Assembly (NCBI GenBank): GCA_035457725.1
Contig: DATIBC010000057.1
Coordinates: 1 to 64,000, forward strand
Direction of reading: 5' to 3'
Length of the DNA: 64,000 nt
Origin: DATFES01 sp035457725
GTDB taxonomy: Bacteria > Pseudomonadota > Alphaproteobacteria > CACIAM-22H2
Positions 15,648-25,733 of the stretch are shown in pieces; the first letter of the stretch is position 1; each line of letters starts with the position of its first letter. The position numbers were made by a program, and so were the translations under genes. A model generated the notes under the pieces. That model saw only the letters and a list, made by a program, of their open reading frames with translations, had not been told where the DNA came from and did no database searches.

Positions 15648-16358
15648 ATGCCTGACGTGATAATCAATGGCGCCGACGGTCGCCTCGAGGGCCGCTACTT
15701 GCCGGCGGCGCGCGGCGAGCGGGCGCCGATCGCATTGTTGTTGCACCCCCATCCGCAGCACGGCGGAACGATGCACAACAAGGTCGTCTATACCCTCAAC
15801 CAATCGTTTACGCGGCTTGGTTTCTCGACCTTGCGGTTCAATTTCCGCGGCGTCGGCCGCTCGCAGGGATCTTTCGCGCGCGGCGAGGGCGAGTTGACCG
15901 ACGCGGCTTCCGCCCTCGACTGGCTGCAAGCTTACAACGCCAATGCCTCGGGTTGCTGGATCGCCGGATTCTCCTTCGGCGCTTGGATCGGGATGCAACT
16001 ATTGATGCGCCGCCCGGAGATCGACGGCTTCATATCGATAGCGCCCCCGGCCAATATCTACGACTTCGGATTCCTCGCTCCCTGCCCGTCTTCGGGCCTG
16101 ATTGTTCACGGCGACAAGGATGAGGTCGTGCCCGAGGATGCGTCCCGCCGCCTCGCCGAGAAACTGAGCAAGCAGCGCGACATCAAGATCGATTACCGCG
16201 TGATAAAAGGCGCGAACCATTTCTTCACCGACCGTCTCGAAAAGCTGCAGACGCTGGTCGAGGACTACTTGACGCAGGCGCTGAAGCCGCCGGCCCCCGG
16301 GCGTAGCGCCGCGCGCGATACGCGGGAGCGCGAAAAGAGCAAGGCTTCAGCGCGCTAA
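15648..16358 (+). CDS. Alpha/beta hydrolase, dienelactone-hydrolase-like small lipase/peptidase fold
   Basis: From ATG 15648 (GGGAG upstream) the protein has 236 residues with a complete alpha/beta-hydrolase triad: Ser109 in GFSFGAW, Asp157 in GDKDEVVP and His191 in GANHFF. The HPHPQHGGTMHNKVVYTL segment near residue 33 is characteristic of a widespread family of small uncharacterised hydrolases. The last about 25 residues are a charged, basic tail. It is divergent from cysE and convergent with anmK, 9 bp from its stop. Substrate unknown. Confidence 0.8.
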   Translation: MPDVIINGADGRLEGRYLPAARGERAPIALLLHPHPQHGGTMHNKVVYTLNQSFTRLGFSTLRFNFRGVGRSQGSFARGEGELTDAASALDWLQAYNANASGCWIAGFSFGAWIGMQLLMRRPEIDGFISIAPPANIYDFGFLAPCPSSGLIVHGDKDEVVPEDASRRLAEKLSKQRDIKIDYRVIKGANHFFTDRLEKLQTLVEDYLTQALKPPAPGRSAARDTREREKSKASAR

Positions 16359-16367
16359 TGCCGGAGT

Positions 16368-17471
16368 TCAAGGCTTGCGAAACAGCCGGCCGCCGAGCAT
16401 AGGGCGGGTAACGCCGGTGGTGCTGGGAAAGCTCAGCGGCAGGCCCCGCAGCGACCGTACCGCCAGGAATGCGAAGGCTTGCGCCTCGAGCGCGTCGCCA
16501 TTCCAACCATGTTCCTCCGCCGTTCGGACCTCGGCGCCGAGGGCCGCACGCAGCATGGCAATCAGGGTCGGATTGCGGCGACCGCCTCCGGTGACGATCC
16601 AGGCGCGGGGCGGCGCTGGAAAGTGAGGCGCCGCCGCCGCGACGGAATGGGCGGTGAACGCGGTCAGCGTCGCGGCGCCGTCTTGCGTCGATAGCCCGGC
16701 GACCGGCGCCGGATCGAAGGCATTGCGGTCGAGCGATTTCGGCGGCGGCCGGCTGAAATAAACGTGGCTCATGAGCGCGGCCAATGCCGCAAGATCGACA
16801 TGTCCCGCGGCCGCCGCGGTTCCGCCCGCGTCGCATGCGGTGCCCTGGCGCGCCAGCATCCAATCGTCGATCAGCGCATTGCCTGGACCGGTGTCGAAGG
16901 CCAGCAGTCCACGACCCGCTGCCCCGGTGTCGGCCTGCGGGCCGATCCAGGTAACGTTGGCGACGCCGCCGACGTTCAAGACGGCCAGCGGCCGCGGCAA
17001 ATGAGCCGCAAGAGCGGCGTGGAAGATCGGGACGAATGGGGCGCCTTCGCCGCCGGCCGCGACGTCGGCGCTGCGAAAATCGCCGACCACGTCGATCTTG
17101 GTCCGCTGCGCGAGCAACTCGCCATCGCCGATCTGCCAGGTAAACCCTTCGCGTGGGCGGTGGACCAGCGTTTGGCCATGAAAGCCGATGACGTCGACGC
17201 CCGCCGGGGTCAACCCAGCCTCCTTCAGCAATGCGCTGACCGCGGCGGCGTGCGCGAGCGTCATGTCGCGCTCCACCGCCTTGACCGGCTGGCGGCCGCC
17301 TAGGGCGCGCCTGAGTCGTTCGCGCAAGCTCGACGAATAGGGATACGTTCGCGCCGCGCCGATGGCGGCGATCGTATGCCCCTCGGTTTCGACGAGCGCG
17401 GCGTCGACGCCGTCGAGCGACGTGCCGCTCATCAAGCCGAGGGCGCGCAATACGGGGGTCGATTGGGGCAA
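16368..17471 (-). CDS. anmK: Anhydro-N-acetylmuramic acid kinase AnmK
   Basis: AnmK opens and phosphorylates 1,6-anhydroMurNAc during peptidoglycan recycling. The signature LGLMSGTSLDGVDAAL at the N-terminus, GFHGQT in the middle, and FDTGPGNALIDDW and VTGGGRRNP blocks identify it. No ATG lies at the expected position: candidate starts are TTG 17471 (GAGAG upstream, 367 residues, close to the usual 369), TTG 17450 and ATG 17432. I chose 17471. The frame extends further to 17690 but overlaps the region upstream of tyrS. Confidence 0.93.
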   Translation of the reverse strand: MPQSTPVLRALGLMSGTSLDGVDAALVETEGHTIAAIGAARTYPYSSSLRERLRRALGGRQPVKAVERDMTLAHAAAVSALLKEAGLTPAGVDVIGFHGQTLVHRPREGFTWQIGDGELLAQRTKIDVVGDFRSADVAAGGEGAPFVPIFHAALAAHLPRPLAVLNVGGVANVTWIGPQADTGAAGRGLLAFDTGPGNALIDDWMLARQGTACDAGGTAAAAGHVDLAALAALMSHVYFSRPPPKSLDRNAFDPAPVAGLSTQDGAATLTAFTAHSVAAAAPHFPAPPRAWIVTGGGRRNPTLIAMLRAALGAEVRTAEEHGWNGDALEAQAFAFLAVRSLRGLPLSFPSTTGVTRPMLGGRLFRKP

Positions 17472-17593
17472 TGGCGTTCTCTCGTAGACCGGTGCGGAAC
17501 GCGACCCATGTCGTTGTCGGTCCGCATGCGATTGTGCTAAATCACCGCCGCCGCGGGCAAGCATTCCGCGCGCCCGGCGCAGTCGTTCAAGCG

Positions 17594-18847
17594 ATGGCCA
17601 AGTCCCGATCCGATCTTCTCCGCGCCCTCTCCGAACGCGGATACATCCATCAATGCACCGATTCCGCGGCGCTCGATCTCGCCGCTTCAAAAGGCCGCAT
17701 CACCGCTTACGTCGGATACGACTGTACCGCCGATTCGCTGCATGTCGGCCACCTCGTCTCGATCATGATGCTTCGCTTGCTGCAGCGCACCGGGCACCGG
17801 CCGATCGCGCTGATGGGCGGCGGAACGACCAAGGTTGGCGATCCCTCAGGCAAGGACGAAACGCGGCAGCTTCTGTCGGAAGCGACGATCGCCGCCAACA
17901 TGGCGGCCATTCGGCGCAGCTTCGCCAACTTTCTCTCCTTCGATGACGGACCGACCGGCGCGATCATGGCGAATAACGCCGATTGGCTCGATGATCTGCG
18001 CTACATCGCGTTTCTGCGCGATATCGGCCGACACTTCTCGGTCAACCGAATGCTGAGCATGGACTCGGTCAAGCTGCGGCTCGAGCGCGACCAGCCGCTC
18101 ACCTTCCTCGAGTTCAACTACATGGTGCTGCAATCCTACGATTTCGTCGAATTGGCGCGTCGTCACGATTGCCGGTTGCAGATGGGAGGGTCGGATCAGT
18201 GGGGCAACATCGTCATGGGCGTGGAGCTGGGGCGCCGCGTCGCCGATTTCGGGTTGTTCGGGTTGACGACGCCGCTGATCACCACCGCGTCGGGCGCCAA
18301 GATGGGCAAGACGGCGCAAGGCGCGGTGTGGCTCAACCCCGAGCGCCTTGCGCCCTATGCCTACTATCAGTACTGGCGCAACACCGACGACGGCGATGTC
18401 GGCCGGTTCCTGAAGCTCTTCACCGACTTGCCGCTGGATGAGATTGCCCGCCTAGAGGCGCTCGCCGGGGCGGAGATCAACGAGGCGAAGAAGATATTGG
18501 CCTTCGAGGCAACCAAGCTGTGTCATGGCGGCGACGCCGCGCGCGAGGCGGCCGAGACGGCGCGGCGCACCTTCGAGGAAGGGACGGCCGGCGGCGATTT
18601 ACCGACGGTGCACAAGACGCGGGCGGAGCTTGATACTGGCGTGCCGTTATACGAGCTCCTCGTCGAAACGCGGCTGAGTGCAACCAACAGCGACGCGCGA
18701 CGTCTGATCTCGCAAGGAGGCGCTCGCATCAACGACGCGGTCGTCCGCGATACGAAACAATCCGTGACCAGCGGTCAGCTCTCTCGGGAAGGTGTCATCA
18801 AGCTTACGGCCGGCAAGAAACGCCACGCGCTGGTGCGCGTCGTCTGA
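17594..18847 (+). CDS. tyrS: Tyrosyl-tRNA synthetase
   Basis: TyrS charges tRNA-Tyr with tyrosine. From ATG 17594 the protein has 417 residues. It shows the HIGH-type motif HVGHL in DSLHVGHLVS, the tyrosine-binding block YDFVELARRHDCRLQMGGSD, and the KMSKS-type motif as KMGKT (SGAKMGKTAQG). A C-terminal S4 RNA-binding domain follows, about residues 350-417. Upstream in-frame codons to 17471 overlap the anmK start region and are not family-like. It is divergent from anmK and convergent, 8 bp apart, with the AsmA-like gene. Confidence 0.96.
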   Translation: MAKSRSDLLRALSERGYIHQCTDSAALDLAASKGRITAYVGYDCTADSLHVGHLVSIMMLRLLQRTGHRPIALMGGGTTKVGDPSGKDETRQLLSEATIAANMAAIRRSFANFLSFDDGPTGAIMANNADWLDDLRYIAFLRDIGRHFSVNRMLSMDSVKLRLERDQPLTFLEFNYMVLQSYDFVELARRHDCRLQMGGSDQWGNIVMGVELGRRVADFGLFGLTTPLITTASGAKMGKTAQGAVWLNPERLAPYAYYQYWRNTDDGDVGRFLKLFTDLPLDEIARLEALAGAEINEAKKILAFEATKLCHGGDAAREAAETARRTFEEGTAGGDLPTVHKTRAELDTGVPLYELLVETRLSATNSDARRLISQGGARINDAVVRDTKQSVTSGQLSREGVIKLTAGKKRHALVRVV

Positions 18848-18855
18848 TACGGCGT

Positions 18856-21800
18856 TTACTGCCCGTCGCGGCGCTGGTTGGGATCGGGCTCGAAGCTCGG
18901 CGGCGATCCCTTGCCGTCCTCGGATAGATCGAACAGCCCGCGAAGAAATCCTGGCGCCAGCGTCGACAGTGGCTGCACCGACACCTCGGGATCGACTATC
19001 GGACCGCTAATGGTGTAATTGGCGGCGAACAATCCGCCCCCCTTCTCGGGCACGAGAATGCGGCCGAGCAACGGAATGTTGCCGAAAACGCTGTTGAGCG
19101 CGTAGGCCGGAACCAACGTTCCGCCCACCTTGACCGATTCGGCATCCGGATCGAGCGTCCCCTTGGCGGTGATTCCCATCGCCGACCCGTAGGCGCGTGC
19201 GTCGCGAATTTTGATCTCGGCATCGAACGCTTCGAATTCGCCGTATAGACGGGTGAAGCCGATGCCTTCGCCCTTAAGCGAATCGAGAATCCCGGTGAGC
19301 AAGGCGATACTGAGTATCCGCGCCAGGCCCGGCGCATTCACCACCCGGAATTCGCCCATTTCGATCTTGCCGACCATCGGCGCGCCGGCGATCGATTCGT
19401 CGGTCGCGCCTTTAAGCTCGAATTTTCCGCCGACGATGTTGGGCGTTGCACCGACGATCTTCAACAGCGCGCCCGCGTTGTCGGCATGGGCGTACAGCGT
19501 CTGACGCCCCGCGGCGTCGGTCTTGAGATCGATCGCCGCTGGTTGGCTGGTGCCGCCGGCGACGGGGGTTTGAGCATGGAGATCGATGCGCTCCCAACGT
19601 CGCGCCGAGCGAAAGCCGTCGAGGCTCAATTGATCGAAAAATCGATCGGGCGCCAAATAGAGCCGATCGACTTTCGCGACGACGCGCAATTCGGGTCGCT
19701 CTGCGGTTCGGTTCGTTCCCGCCGTCCCGACGCCGCGATCGCGCAGGAATGGCTCGCCGTTGAAGGCCTTTCCCTCGACATCGATCGAAATTCCGTGCCG
19801 CTCGCGCGCAAACCTGCCGCGTACGTCGGTGAGCCCGACCTTGAGCGTGTCGACGTCGATGCGCGAAAGCGTTTTGCCGTTGGCCGCGAATGCGCCGCGG
19901 CCGTTGACCTGCAAGCCGCCGCCACTGGCGTGCAACAGCGGCAAATCGACCGGACGACCGTTTTCGAGACGCATCTCGACGCGCGCATTCGCCGGCACTC
20001 CTGGCGGCTTGCTCCAGTCTTGTTCGACGATCGCCAGGGTCGCGGCGTCGAGCTTCATGTCGGCCGCGAGCTGGCTGCGTCCGCCGCGCCGCTCGGTGTA
20101 GACGAGGGAAACGTCGACCGGGCCGTCGACCACTGGACGGAGATCGAATCCGAATGCGGAGCGATCGGCCGACGAAATGGTGCCGCGTGCCTTGGTTTCT
20201 CCGATAACCTGCGCGCCCGCCTGGAAGTTGCGGACCATCTCAATCTGTGCCGGCACTTGACCGACGGTAAGCGTCCCGCGGATGTCTAGACCCTTGTTGT
20301 TAAGCCGCATCGCCAGCGTCCCGTCGCGGGCATCCTGGCCGAGAACGACATCACGCAGGCCGAATTCAGAGACATCGGCGGTCACCGCCATGTCGATCTC
20401 TTCGACCTTGAGCCGATCGAGCAGGGGAAACTTGAAGCCGATTCGCACCATCGAGTTGCCGTCGAACTGAGCGGGCGTCAGGCCGATGGCCTTGATGAAC
20501 TCGAGCGGCGGTCGATCGATCAATTCGAGTTGTTCGCGCAACGGGCCGCGCACGGCGACGTCGATCGACGCCAGTTCGATATCGCGACCAAGATCGGTGA
20601 GCGCGATTTTGGCGCCTTCCACTTTGAGTCGTCCCAGTTCGCCAGCGCTGGCGTCGAGATCGACCCGGTCGATTCCGACTTTTCCGGTCCCCGCCACCTT
20701 CTCCACTGGCGGCAGCCCCTTGAGGTATTGGACGGATAGACCGGTGAATCGAAAGGATCCGTCCACCTGCTCGGCCACAAGTCCACCGCCGGAATCCGTG
20801 GCTACCGACAATTGGAAGCGCCCCTCCTCGAGCACGCCCTTGGAGAGGTTTTCGATGATCCACCGCCTGGCGTTGGCGGAAGCGTTGATCGGCCACAGGC
20901 GGCCCACGTCGTCGACAAACACCTTGCGAACTGCCGCCGTCGCCGTTAAGCGCGGGTGATCGTCGAGCCCGTCGATTTCCGCGCTCGCTTGGATCTTTGT
21001 CTCGCCCAGATCGAGCGCCGCTTCGTCGATCTTCAGTCGCTGAGTCCCCTCCGAAAACTCGCCCATCAGTCGGACTTGGCGGAATTCGATGGGCTCGGAG
21101 AAAAAAGCGGGAGACACGATCCGCCCCTTGGGCCCGGCAAGATTGAAGCCCACCGAACGAACTTGGCCGTCGAGGGCCATGGCGAGATCGACGACTCCGC
21201 TCACCGTGGTTTCGAGAACGCTGAGCCGGTCGAGCCGTGAATCGACGACCCGAAGCTGGGCAAGGCCGATATCGGTGAAGCGAACCTGCCCCTCAATGCG
21301 ATCGGCGCCCGTGGAATAGCTGACATTGGCCGCAAGGCGCGCCTCATTCTCCTCGATCTTGACCGTCAGGCCCAAATCCGCGCGAAGTCCGGCAGGATTG
21401 CGAAACAGCGTCACGTCCGTATCGGGGACGCTCCACGTCCGACCGTCCGCCAGGTCGTAGATTGTCGTGACACCATCGGTGATGCTGATCTGACGCAGGT
21501 ATCCGCCGGGGCGCGTCGGATCAGGTTCGCGCAGGAAGTTGCCGATTATGAGCGGGATCGCCCGGCCGGCCTCCTCGACGCCCTGCGGCGCCCCGCCTTC
21601 GGCATCGGCGCCGAAGCGAAGTCCGCCTTCCTTGGTGCGAATGATCGTCAAACGCGGCCGGCGAACGTCGATCGCCACCGGAGCTACCACCCCGCGCAGC
21701 AACGCGGTGGCCGAAAGACTCAGGTCCAACTCGGGGATTCGCGCCACCATCGCCCCTTCGCCGCGAGAGACGGTGACGTTCAGCACTTTAAGATCGAGAT

Positions 21801-22017
21801 TGCGCTCCCACCCTGTCCAGGCCAGCACGGTCTCGTCGAAGGTGATTTGGGCGCCCTGCACTTCGGCGTTGAGGCTGCGCTCGATGATCGGCGCAAGGAA
21901 GCCGAGGGGGATCGGTCCGGCCGACAGCCGCCAGGCGAAAATCGCCGCCGCAGCCGCGACGATGACCACTATGCTCACGAGTACTTCGACGACAAGCTTG
22001 GAGAGGCGGATCACCAT
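18856..22017 (-). CDS. Large AsmA-like/DUF3971 (YhdP-type) envelope protein
   Basis: The 1,053-residue protein begins with a single membrane helix at about residues 8-30 (VVEVLVSIVVIVAAAAAIFAW) and continues as a long beta-rich periplasmic region. The end (ALNSVFGNIPLLGRILVPEK ... YTISGPIVDPEVSVQPLSTL) is the AsmA-like C-terminal domain seen in YhdP/DUF3971 proteins. Such proteins form bridge-like structures that help move phospholipid between inner and outer membranes. No catalytic motif is expected. It is divergent from glnE with about 110 bp between. Family is clear; the exact YhdP orthology is inferred. Confidence 0.85.
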   Translation of the reverse strand: MVIRLSKLVVEVLVSIVVIVAAAAAIFAWRLSAGPIPLGFLAPIIERSLNAEVQGAQITFDETVLAWTGWERNLDLKVLNVTVSRGEGAMVARIPELDLSLSATALLRGVVAPVAIDVRRPRLTIIRTKEGGLRFGADAEGGAPQGVEEAGRAIPLIIGNFLREPDPTRPGGYLRQISITDGVTTIYDLADGRTWSVPDTDVTLFRNPAGLRADLGLTVKIEENEARLAANVSYSTGADRIEGQVRFTDIGLAQLRVVDSRLDRLSVLETTVSGVVDLAMALDGQVRSVGFNLAGPKGRIVSPAFFSEPIEFRQVRLMGEFSEGTQRLKIDEAALDLGETKIQASAEIDGLDDHPRLTATAAVRKVFVDDVGRLWPINASANARRWIIENLSKGVLEEGRFQLSVATDSGGGLVAEQVDGSFRFTGLSVQYLKGLPPVEKVAGTGKVGIDRVDLDASAGELGRLKVEGAKIALTDLGRDIELASIDVAVRGPLREQLELIDRPPLEFIKAIGLTPAQFDGNSMVRIGFKFPLLDRLKVEEIDMAVTADVSEFGLRDVVLGQDARDGTLAMRLNNKGLDIRGTLTVGQVPAQIEMVRNFQAGAQVIGETKARGTISSADRSAFGFDLRPVVDGPVDVSLVYTERRGGRSQLAADMKLDAATLAIVEQDWSKPPGVPANARVEMRLENGRPVDLPLLHASGGGLQVNGRGAFAANGKTLSRIDVDTLKVGLTDVRGRFARERHGISIDVEGKAFNGEPFLRDRGVGTAGTNRTAERPELRVVAKVDRLYLAPDRFFDQLSLDGFRSARRWERIDLHAQTPVAGGTSQPAAIDLKTDAAGRQTLYAHADNAGALLKIVGATPNIVGGKFELKGATDESIAGAPMVGKIEMGEFRVVNAPGLARILSIALLTGILDSLKGEGIGFTRLYGEFEAFDAEIKIRDARAYGSAMGITAKGTLDPDAESVKVGGTLVPAYALNSVFGNIPLLGRILVPEKGGGLFAANYTISGPIVDPEVSVQPLSTLAPGFLRGLFDLSEDGKGSPPSFEPDPNQRRDGQ

Positions 22018-22129
22018 TGGCGCTTGCCCTGCATTTCCTCAATTCACGCTCAAGCCATAAATTGTTCGCGCCACTTGACCCTCGCGCCGCGCATGCGCTC
22101 CAGTGTGAGCCAAAATCGTGCGAGAGGAA

Positions 22130-25102
22130 ATGACCGAGTTCTTTTCCGGATTTGCCGAGGCGCGATGGCCCCAGCCCGGCGACCGCGATCGCGTCGCCCA
22201 GGAGCTTGCCGCTTGGCTGGCGGCGGCCGAGGAGATCGACGATCCGGAGACCCGCAGCCGCGCCAAGCGACTTAGCGGCATGAAACTCGTCAGGAATGCG
22301 CTCGCCGCCGTTTTCGGAAATTCTCCCTATCTCGCCGATTGCGCGTTACGCCAGCCGGGGTTCCTCGTCGACCTGCTAAGCGCCGGCCCCGACGAGGCCC
22401 TTCGCCGTCTCTCGGCCGAACTCGCCGCGACGCACCGCGCGTCGGCTTCGATCGCCGACCTAATGGCTGGCCTCAGGATCGCCAAGCGCCGCGCCGCGCT
22501 GACGGTCGCGCTCGCCGATATCGCCGCGCTTTGGCCACTCGAGCGGGTCACTGCGGCGCTCAGCGACTTCGCCGAGCTGGCCCTCGACCTCGCGGCGCGA
22601 CATTTGCTGCGCGAGGCGGCATCCGCCGGGGCGTTCCGACTGCCACATGCCGATGATCCGGCGCGCGACTCGGGTCTGGCGATCATCGGCATGGGCAAGC
22701 TCGGCGCCCGTGAGCTCAATTATTCGAGCGATATCGACATCATCGTTCTGTACGACGACGAGACGATCGAAACCGATTCACCGGAGGCGTTGCGACATCA
22801 TTTCGTCCGGCTGGCGCGCGGGCTGGTCAAGATCATGCAGGAGAGCACGCCCGAGGGCTACGTCTTGCGCACCGATCTGCGGCTACGGCCCGATCCCGGT
22901 TCCACCCCTCTCGCCATATCGATGACCGCGGCGGAGATTTACTACGAAAGCTTCGGCCAGAACTGGGAACGCGCGGCGATGATCAAGGCGCGCGCCGTCG
23001 CCGGCGACATCGCCGCCGGACAAGCATTCCTTTCTCGGCTGCGGCCCTATGTCTGGCGCAAGCACCTCGATTTCGCGGCGATTCAAGACATCCACTCGAT
23101 CAAGCGGCAGATCAACGCCCATCACGGCGGAGCGCGCATCGAACTCGGCGAACACAACATCAAGATTGGCCGTGGCGGCATCCGCGAGATCGAATTTTTC
23201 GTGCAGACGCAACAGCTGATCTGGGGTGGCCGAACCCCATCGCTACGCAAGGCGGCGACGTGCGATGCGCTCGCCGCGCTCGCCGAAGCTGGGCGTGTAC
23301 GCACCGATACCGCGGCCGAGCTGCAGGAATCGTATCGGTTCCTTCGGCAGGTGGAGCACCGCCTGCAGATGGTCGACGACAGGCAGACCCACAGCTTGCC
23401 CTCCGAAGGCCCGCGAATGGACGCACTGGCCGTCTTTCTGGGTTTCAAGAACGGCAAGGAGTTCGGGAGCGAGATGCTGAAGCATTTGCGGCGCGTCGAG
23501 GGACATTACGCACGGCTGTTCGAGGAAGCGCCCACCCTATCGGGTCCCGGAAATCTGGTTTTCACCGGCGCCGAAGACGACCCGGCGACCCTGCGAACGC
23601 TCGCCGAAATGGGGTACACGGATCCCAAACACGTCGCCGGGGCGATCCGCGGCTGGCATCATGGCCGCGTCCGCGCCATGCGCTCGGTCCGCGCGCGCGA
23701 ATTGCTGACCGAACTGGTGCCCGCGTTGCTGCAGGCGCTGGCCCGCACGCCGCAACCCGACGCCGCATTGCGCAAGTTCGACGAATTTCTTGCCCGGCTG
23801 CCCGCCGGCGTGCAGCTCTTTTCGCTGTTTCACGCCAATCCCGGCCTGCTCGATCTGGTCGCCGAGATCATGGGTGGCGCGCCGCGACTGGCGGAGACGC
23901 TTGCCCGTCACACCCACCTGCTTGACGCGGTGCTGAGCGAGGGATTCCTCACCGCGCTGCCTGACCGCGCGTCGCTTGACGCCGATCTGGGCCGCGCGCT
24001 CGAGCAGGCGCGCGATTTTCAGGACGTGCTCGACATCGCACGGCGTTGGAACGCCGAGCGGCAATTCCAGATTGGCGTGCAGCTCCTGCGCGGCGCCGCG
24101 ACGCCCGAACGCGCCGGCGCGGCGCTGGCCGACGTCGCCGAGACGGTGATCGCGGCGATGCAGCCGGCGGTCGAAGCCGATTTCGCCCGCCAGCACGGTC
24201 AAGTCAAGGGCGGACGGCTCGCGGTCGTCGCCATGGGCAAGCTCGGTGGCCGGGAGATGACGATCACGTCCGACCTCGATCTGATCTTCATTTATGCCGC
24301 CGAGCCGAATATCGAGCAATCGACCGGCTCGCGCGGCCTGCCAGTGCCGCTTTTCTACGCTCGCCTCGCCAGCCGACTGATCAACGCGCTGACCGCATTG
24401 ACCGGCGAGGGCCGCCTGTACGACGTCGACATGAGACTGCGCCCGTCGGGCAATAAGGGTCCGCTGGCGACCAATCTCGATGGGTTTCTCGTCTACAATC
24501 GCGATTCGGCGTGGACTTGGGAAATTATGGCGCTGACGCGCGCTCGGCCGATTACAGGACCGCCGGCGTTTCAGGCCGAGATTGCCGCTGCGATCCGTGA
24601 CATTCTCACCCGCCCTCGCGACCCCCCCAAGCTGATCTCGGACATCGCGGCAATGCGCGCGCTAATCGCCCGCGAGCATCCGTCACGCGATCCGTGGGAA
24701 GTCAAGCATTGGCGTGGTGGACTGATCGACGTCGAATTCATCGCGCAATATTTGCAGCTTCGGCACGGAACCGAGCGGCCTCAGATCCTCGCGACCAATA
24801 CGCGGGAGGCTTTGGCCTCCGCGATGGCGGCTGGCGTGCTGGACGAGGAGGCGGGAGATGCCTTGATCGCGGCGCATCGCCTCTGGCAGGCGGTGCAGAG
24901 CCTGCTGCGACTTTGCGTCGAGGGACCATTCGACGCCAGCAACGCGCCCGACGCGCTGAAACGGGCGCTGGCGCGTACGGCGGGCGCAAGCGATTTCACC
25001 GCGCTCGAAGCGCGCATGCTCGCCGACGCATCGCGTGTCAGACTGATCTTCGATCGAATGATTCCCTCCGCCGAGGGCGGCGAGGCCGTGAAACGAGCCT
25101 AG
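22130..25102 (+). CDS. glnE: Bifunctional glutamine synthetase adenylyltransferase/adenylyl-removing enzyme
   Basis: GlnE adds or removes AMP on glutamine synthetase in response to PII proteins. The roughly 990-residue protein has two nucleotidyltransferase domains. The N-terminal (removing) domain has GMGKLGARELNYSSDIDI at about residue 190, and the C-terminal (adding) domain has AMGKLGGREMTITSDLDL at about residue 700. A GTG at 22118 gives four more residues; ATG 22130 with GAGAGG just upstream is the alternative chosen. Length is normal. It is followed after 42 bp by bcp on the same strand. Confidence 0.97.
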   Translation: MTEFFSGFAEARWPQPGDRDRVAQELAAWLAAAEEIDDPETRSRAKRLSGMKLVRNALAAVFGNSPYLADCALRQPGFLVDLLSAGPDEALRRLSAELAATHRASASIADLMAGLRIAKRRAALTVALADIAALWPLERVTAALSDFAELALDLAARHLLREAASAGAFRLPHADDPARDSGLAIIGMGKLGARELNYSSDIDIIVLYDDETIETDSPEALRHHFVRLARGLVKIMQESTPEGYVLRTDLRLRPDPGSTPLAISMTAAEIYYESFGQNWERAAMIKARAVAGDIAAGQAFLSRLRPYVWRKHLDFAAIQDIHSIKRQINAHHGGARIELGEHNIKIGRGGIREIEFFVQTQQLIWGGRTPSLRKAATCDALAALAEAGRVRTDTAAELQESYRFLRQVEHRLQMVDDRQTHSLPSEGPRMDALAVFLGFKNGKEFGSEMLKHLRRVEGHYARLFEEAPTLSGPGNLVFTGAEDDPATLRTLAEMGYTDPKHVAGAIRGWHHGRVRAMRSVRARELLTELVPALLQALARTPQPDAALRKFDEFLARLPAGVQLFSLFHANPGLLDLVAEIMGGAPRLAETLARHTHLLDAVLSEGFLTALPDRASLDADLGRALEQARDFQDVLDIARRWNAERQFQIGVQLLRGAATPERAGAALADVAETVIAAMQPAVEADFARQHGQVKGGRLAVVAMGKLGGREMTITSDLDLIFIYAAEPNIEQSTGSRGLPVPLFYARLASRLINALTALTGEGRLYDVDMRLRPSGNKGPLATNLDGFLVYNRDSAWTWEIMALTRARPITGPPAFQAEIAAAIRDILTRPRDPPKLISDIAAMRALIAREHPSRDPWEVKHWRGGLIDVEFIAQYLQLRHGTERPQILATNTREALASAMAAGVLDEEAGDALIAAHRLWQAVQSLLRLCVEGPFDASNAPDALKRALARTAGASDFTALEARMLADASRVRLIFDRMIPSAEGGEAVKRA

Positions 25103-25144
25103 CTGCCATGTCGTTCGAACCCAACGAGAAAGGACTCAATCGCC

Positions 25145-25624
25145 ATGCCTACCGACGCGCGTGAGCTCGAGATCGGCGACAAGGCGCCGGATTTCGACCT
25201 GCCGACCGACGGAGCGGGGAAGCTGCGCCTGTCGGACCTGCGCGGTCGCAGGGTCGTGCTGTATTTCTATCCCAAGGACAACACCTCCGGATGCACCAAG
25301 GAGGCCTGCCGATTCAACGAGGAACTGCCCGACTTCCGCAAGTTAAAGGCGGAAATAGTCGGCGTATCGCGCGACAGCATCACCAGCCACGACGGCTTCA
25401 GGAAGAAATACCGCCTCGGCTTCAAGCTCGTCGCCGACGTCGACGGCAAGGCATGCGCCGCCTACGGCACATGGGTCGAGAAAAGCATGTATGGCCGCAA
25501 ATACATGGGAATCGATCGCGCGACGTTCTTGATCGACGAAAAGGGCGTGATACGCGGAGTCTGGCGCAAGGTCAAAGTCCCCGGCCACGTCGAAGCCGTC
25601 TTGGCCGCGGCCAAAGCCTTGTAG
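25145..25624 (+). CDS. bcp: Peroxiredoxin Bcp/PrxQ
   Basis: This thiol peroxidase reduces hydroperoxides. The 159-residue protein has the thioredoxin-like fold with the peroxidatic Cys50 and resolving Cys55 in the SGCTKEACRF motif of atypical two-Cys PrxQ proteins. YFYPKDNT precedes it, and DRATFLIDEKG comes later. GAGAAAGGA upstream of the ATG serves as ribosome binding site. It is in line with glnE and may share its transcript. A GC-rich hairpin follows at 25686-25714. Confidence 0.96.
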   Translation: MPTDARELEIGDKAPDFDLPTDGAGKLRLSDLRGRRVVLYFYPKDNTSGCTKEACRFNEELPDFRKLKAEIVGVSRDSITSHDGFRKKYRLGFKLVADVDGKACAAYGTWVEKSMYGRKYMGIDRATFLIDEKGVIRGVWRKVKVPGHVEAVLAAAKAL

Positions 25625-25685
25625 CCTCGATCGGTATCGAGCGTCCCAGTCCGATTACGCGTTAAAGGTCACGGGCAGCCAGGGT

Positions 25686-25714
25686 CCTCGCGCCTGGCCG
25701 CAGCCAGCGCGAGG
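25686..25714. terminator. GC-rich hairpin between convergent bcp and GYD genes
   Basis: CCTCGCGC pairs perfectly with GCGCGAGG, and inside it TGGC pairs with GCCA around a CGCA loop, with one bulged C. It lies between two convergent stop codons (25624 and 25734). There is no T-tract on either side, so it is more likely a rho-assisted or mRNA-stabilising hairpin than a classic intrinsic terminator. Confidence 0.5.
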
Positions 25715-25733
25715 CCCACTGCCGACTTCGGGA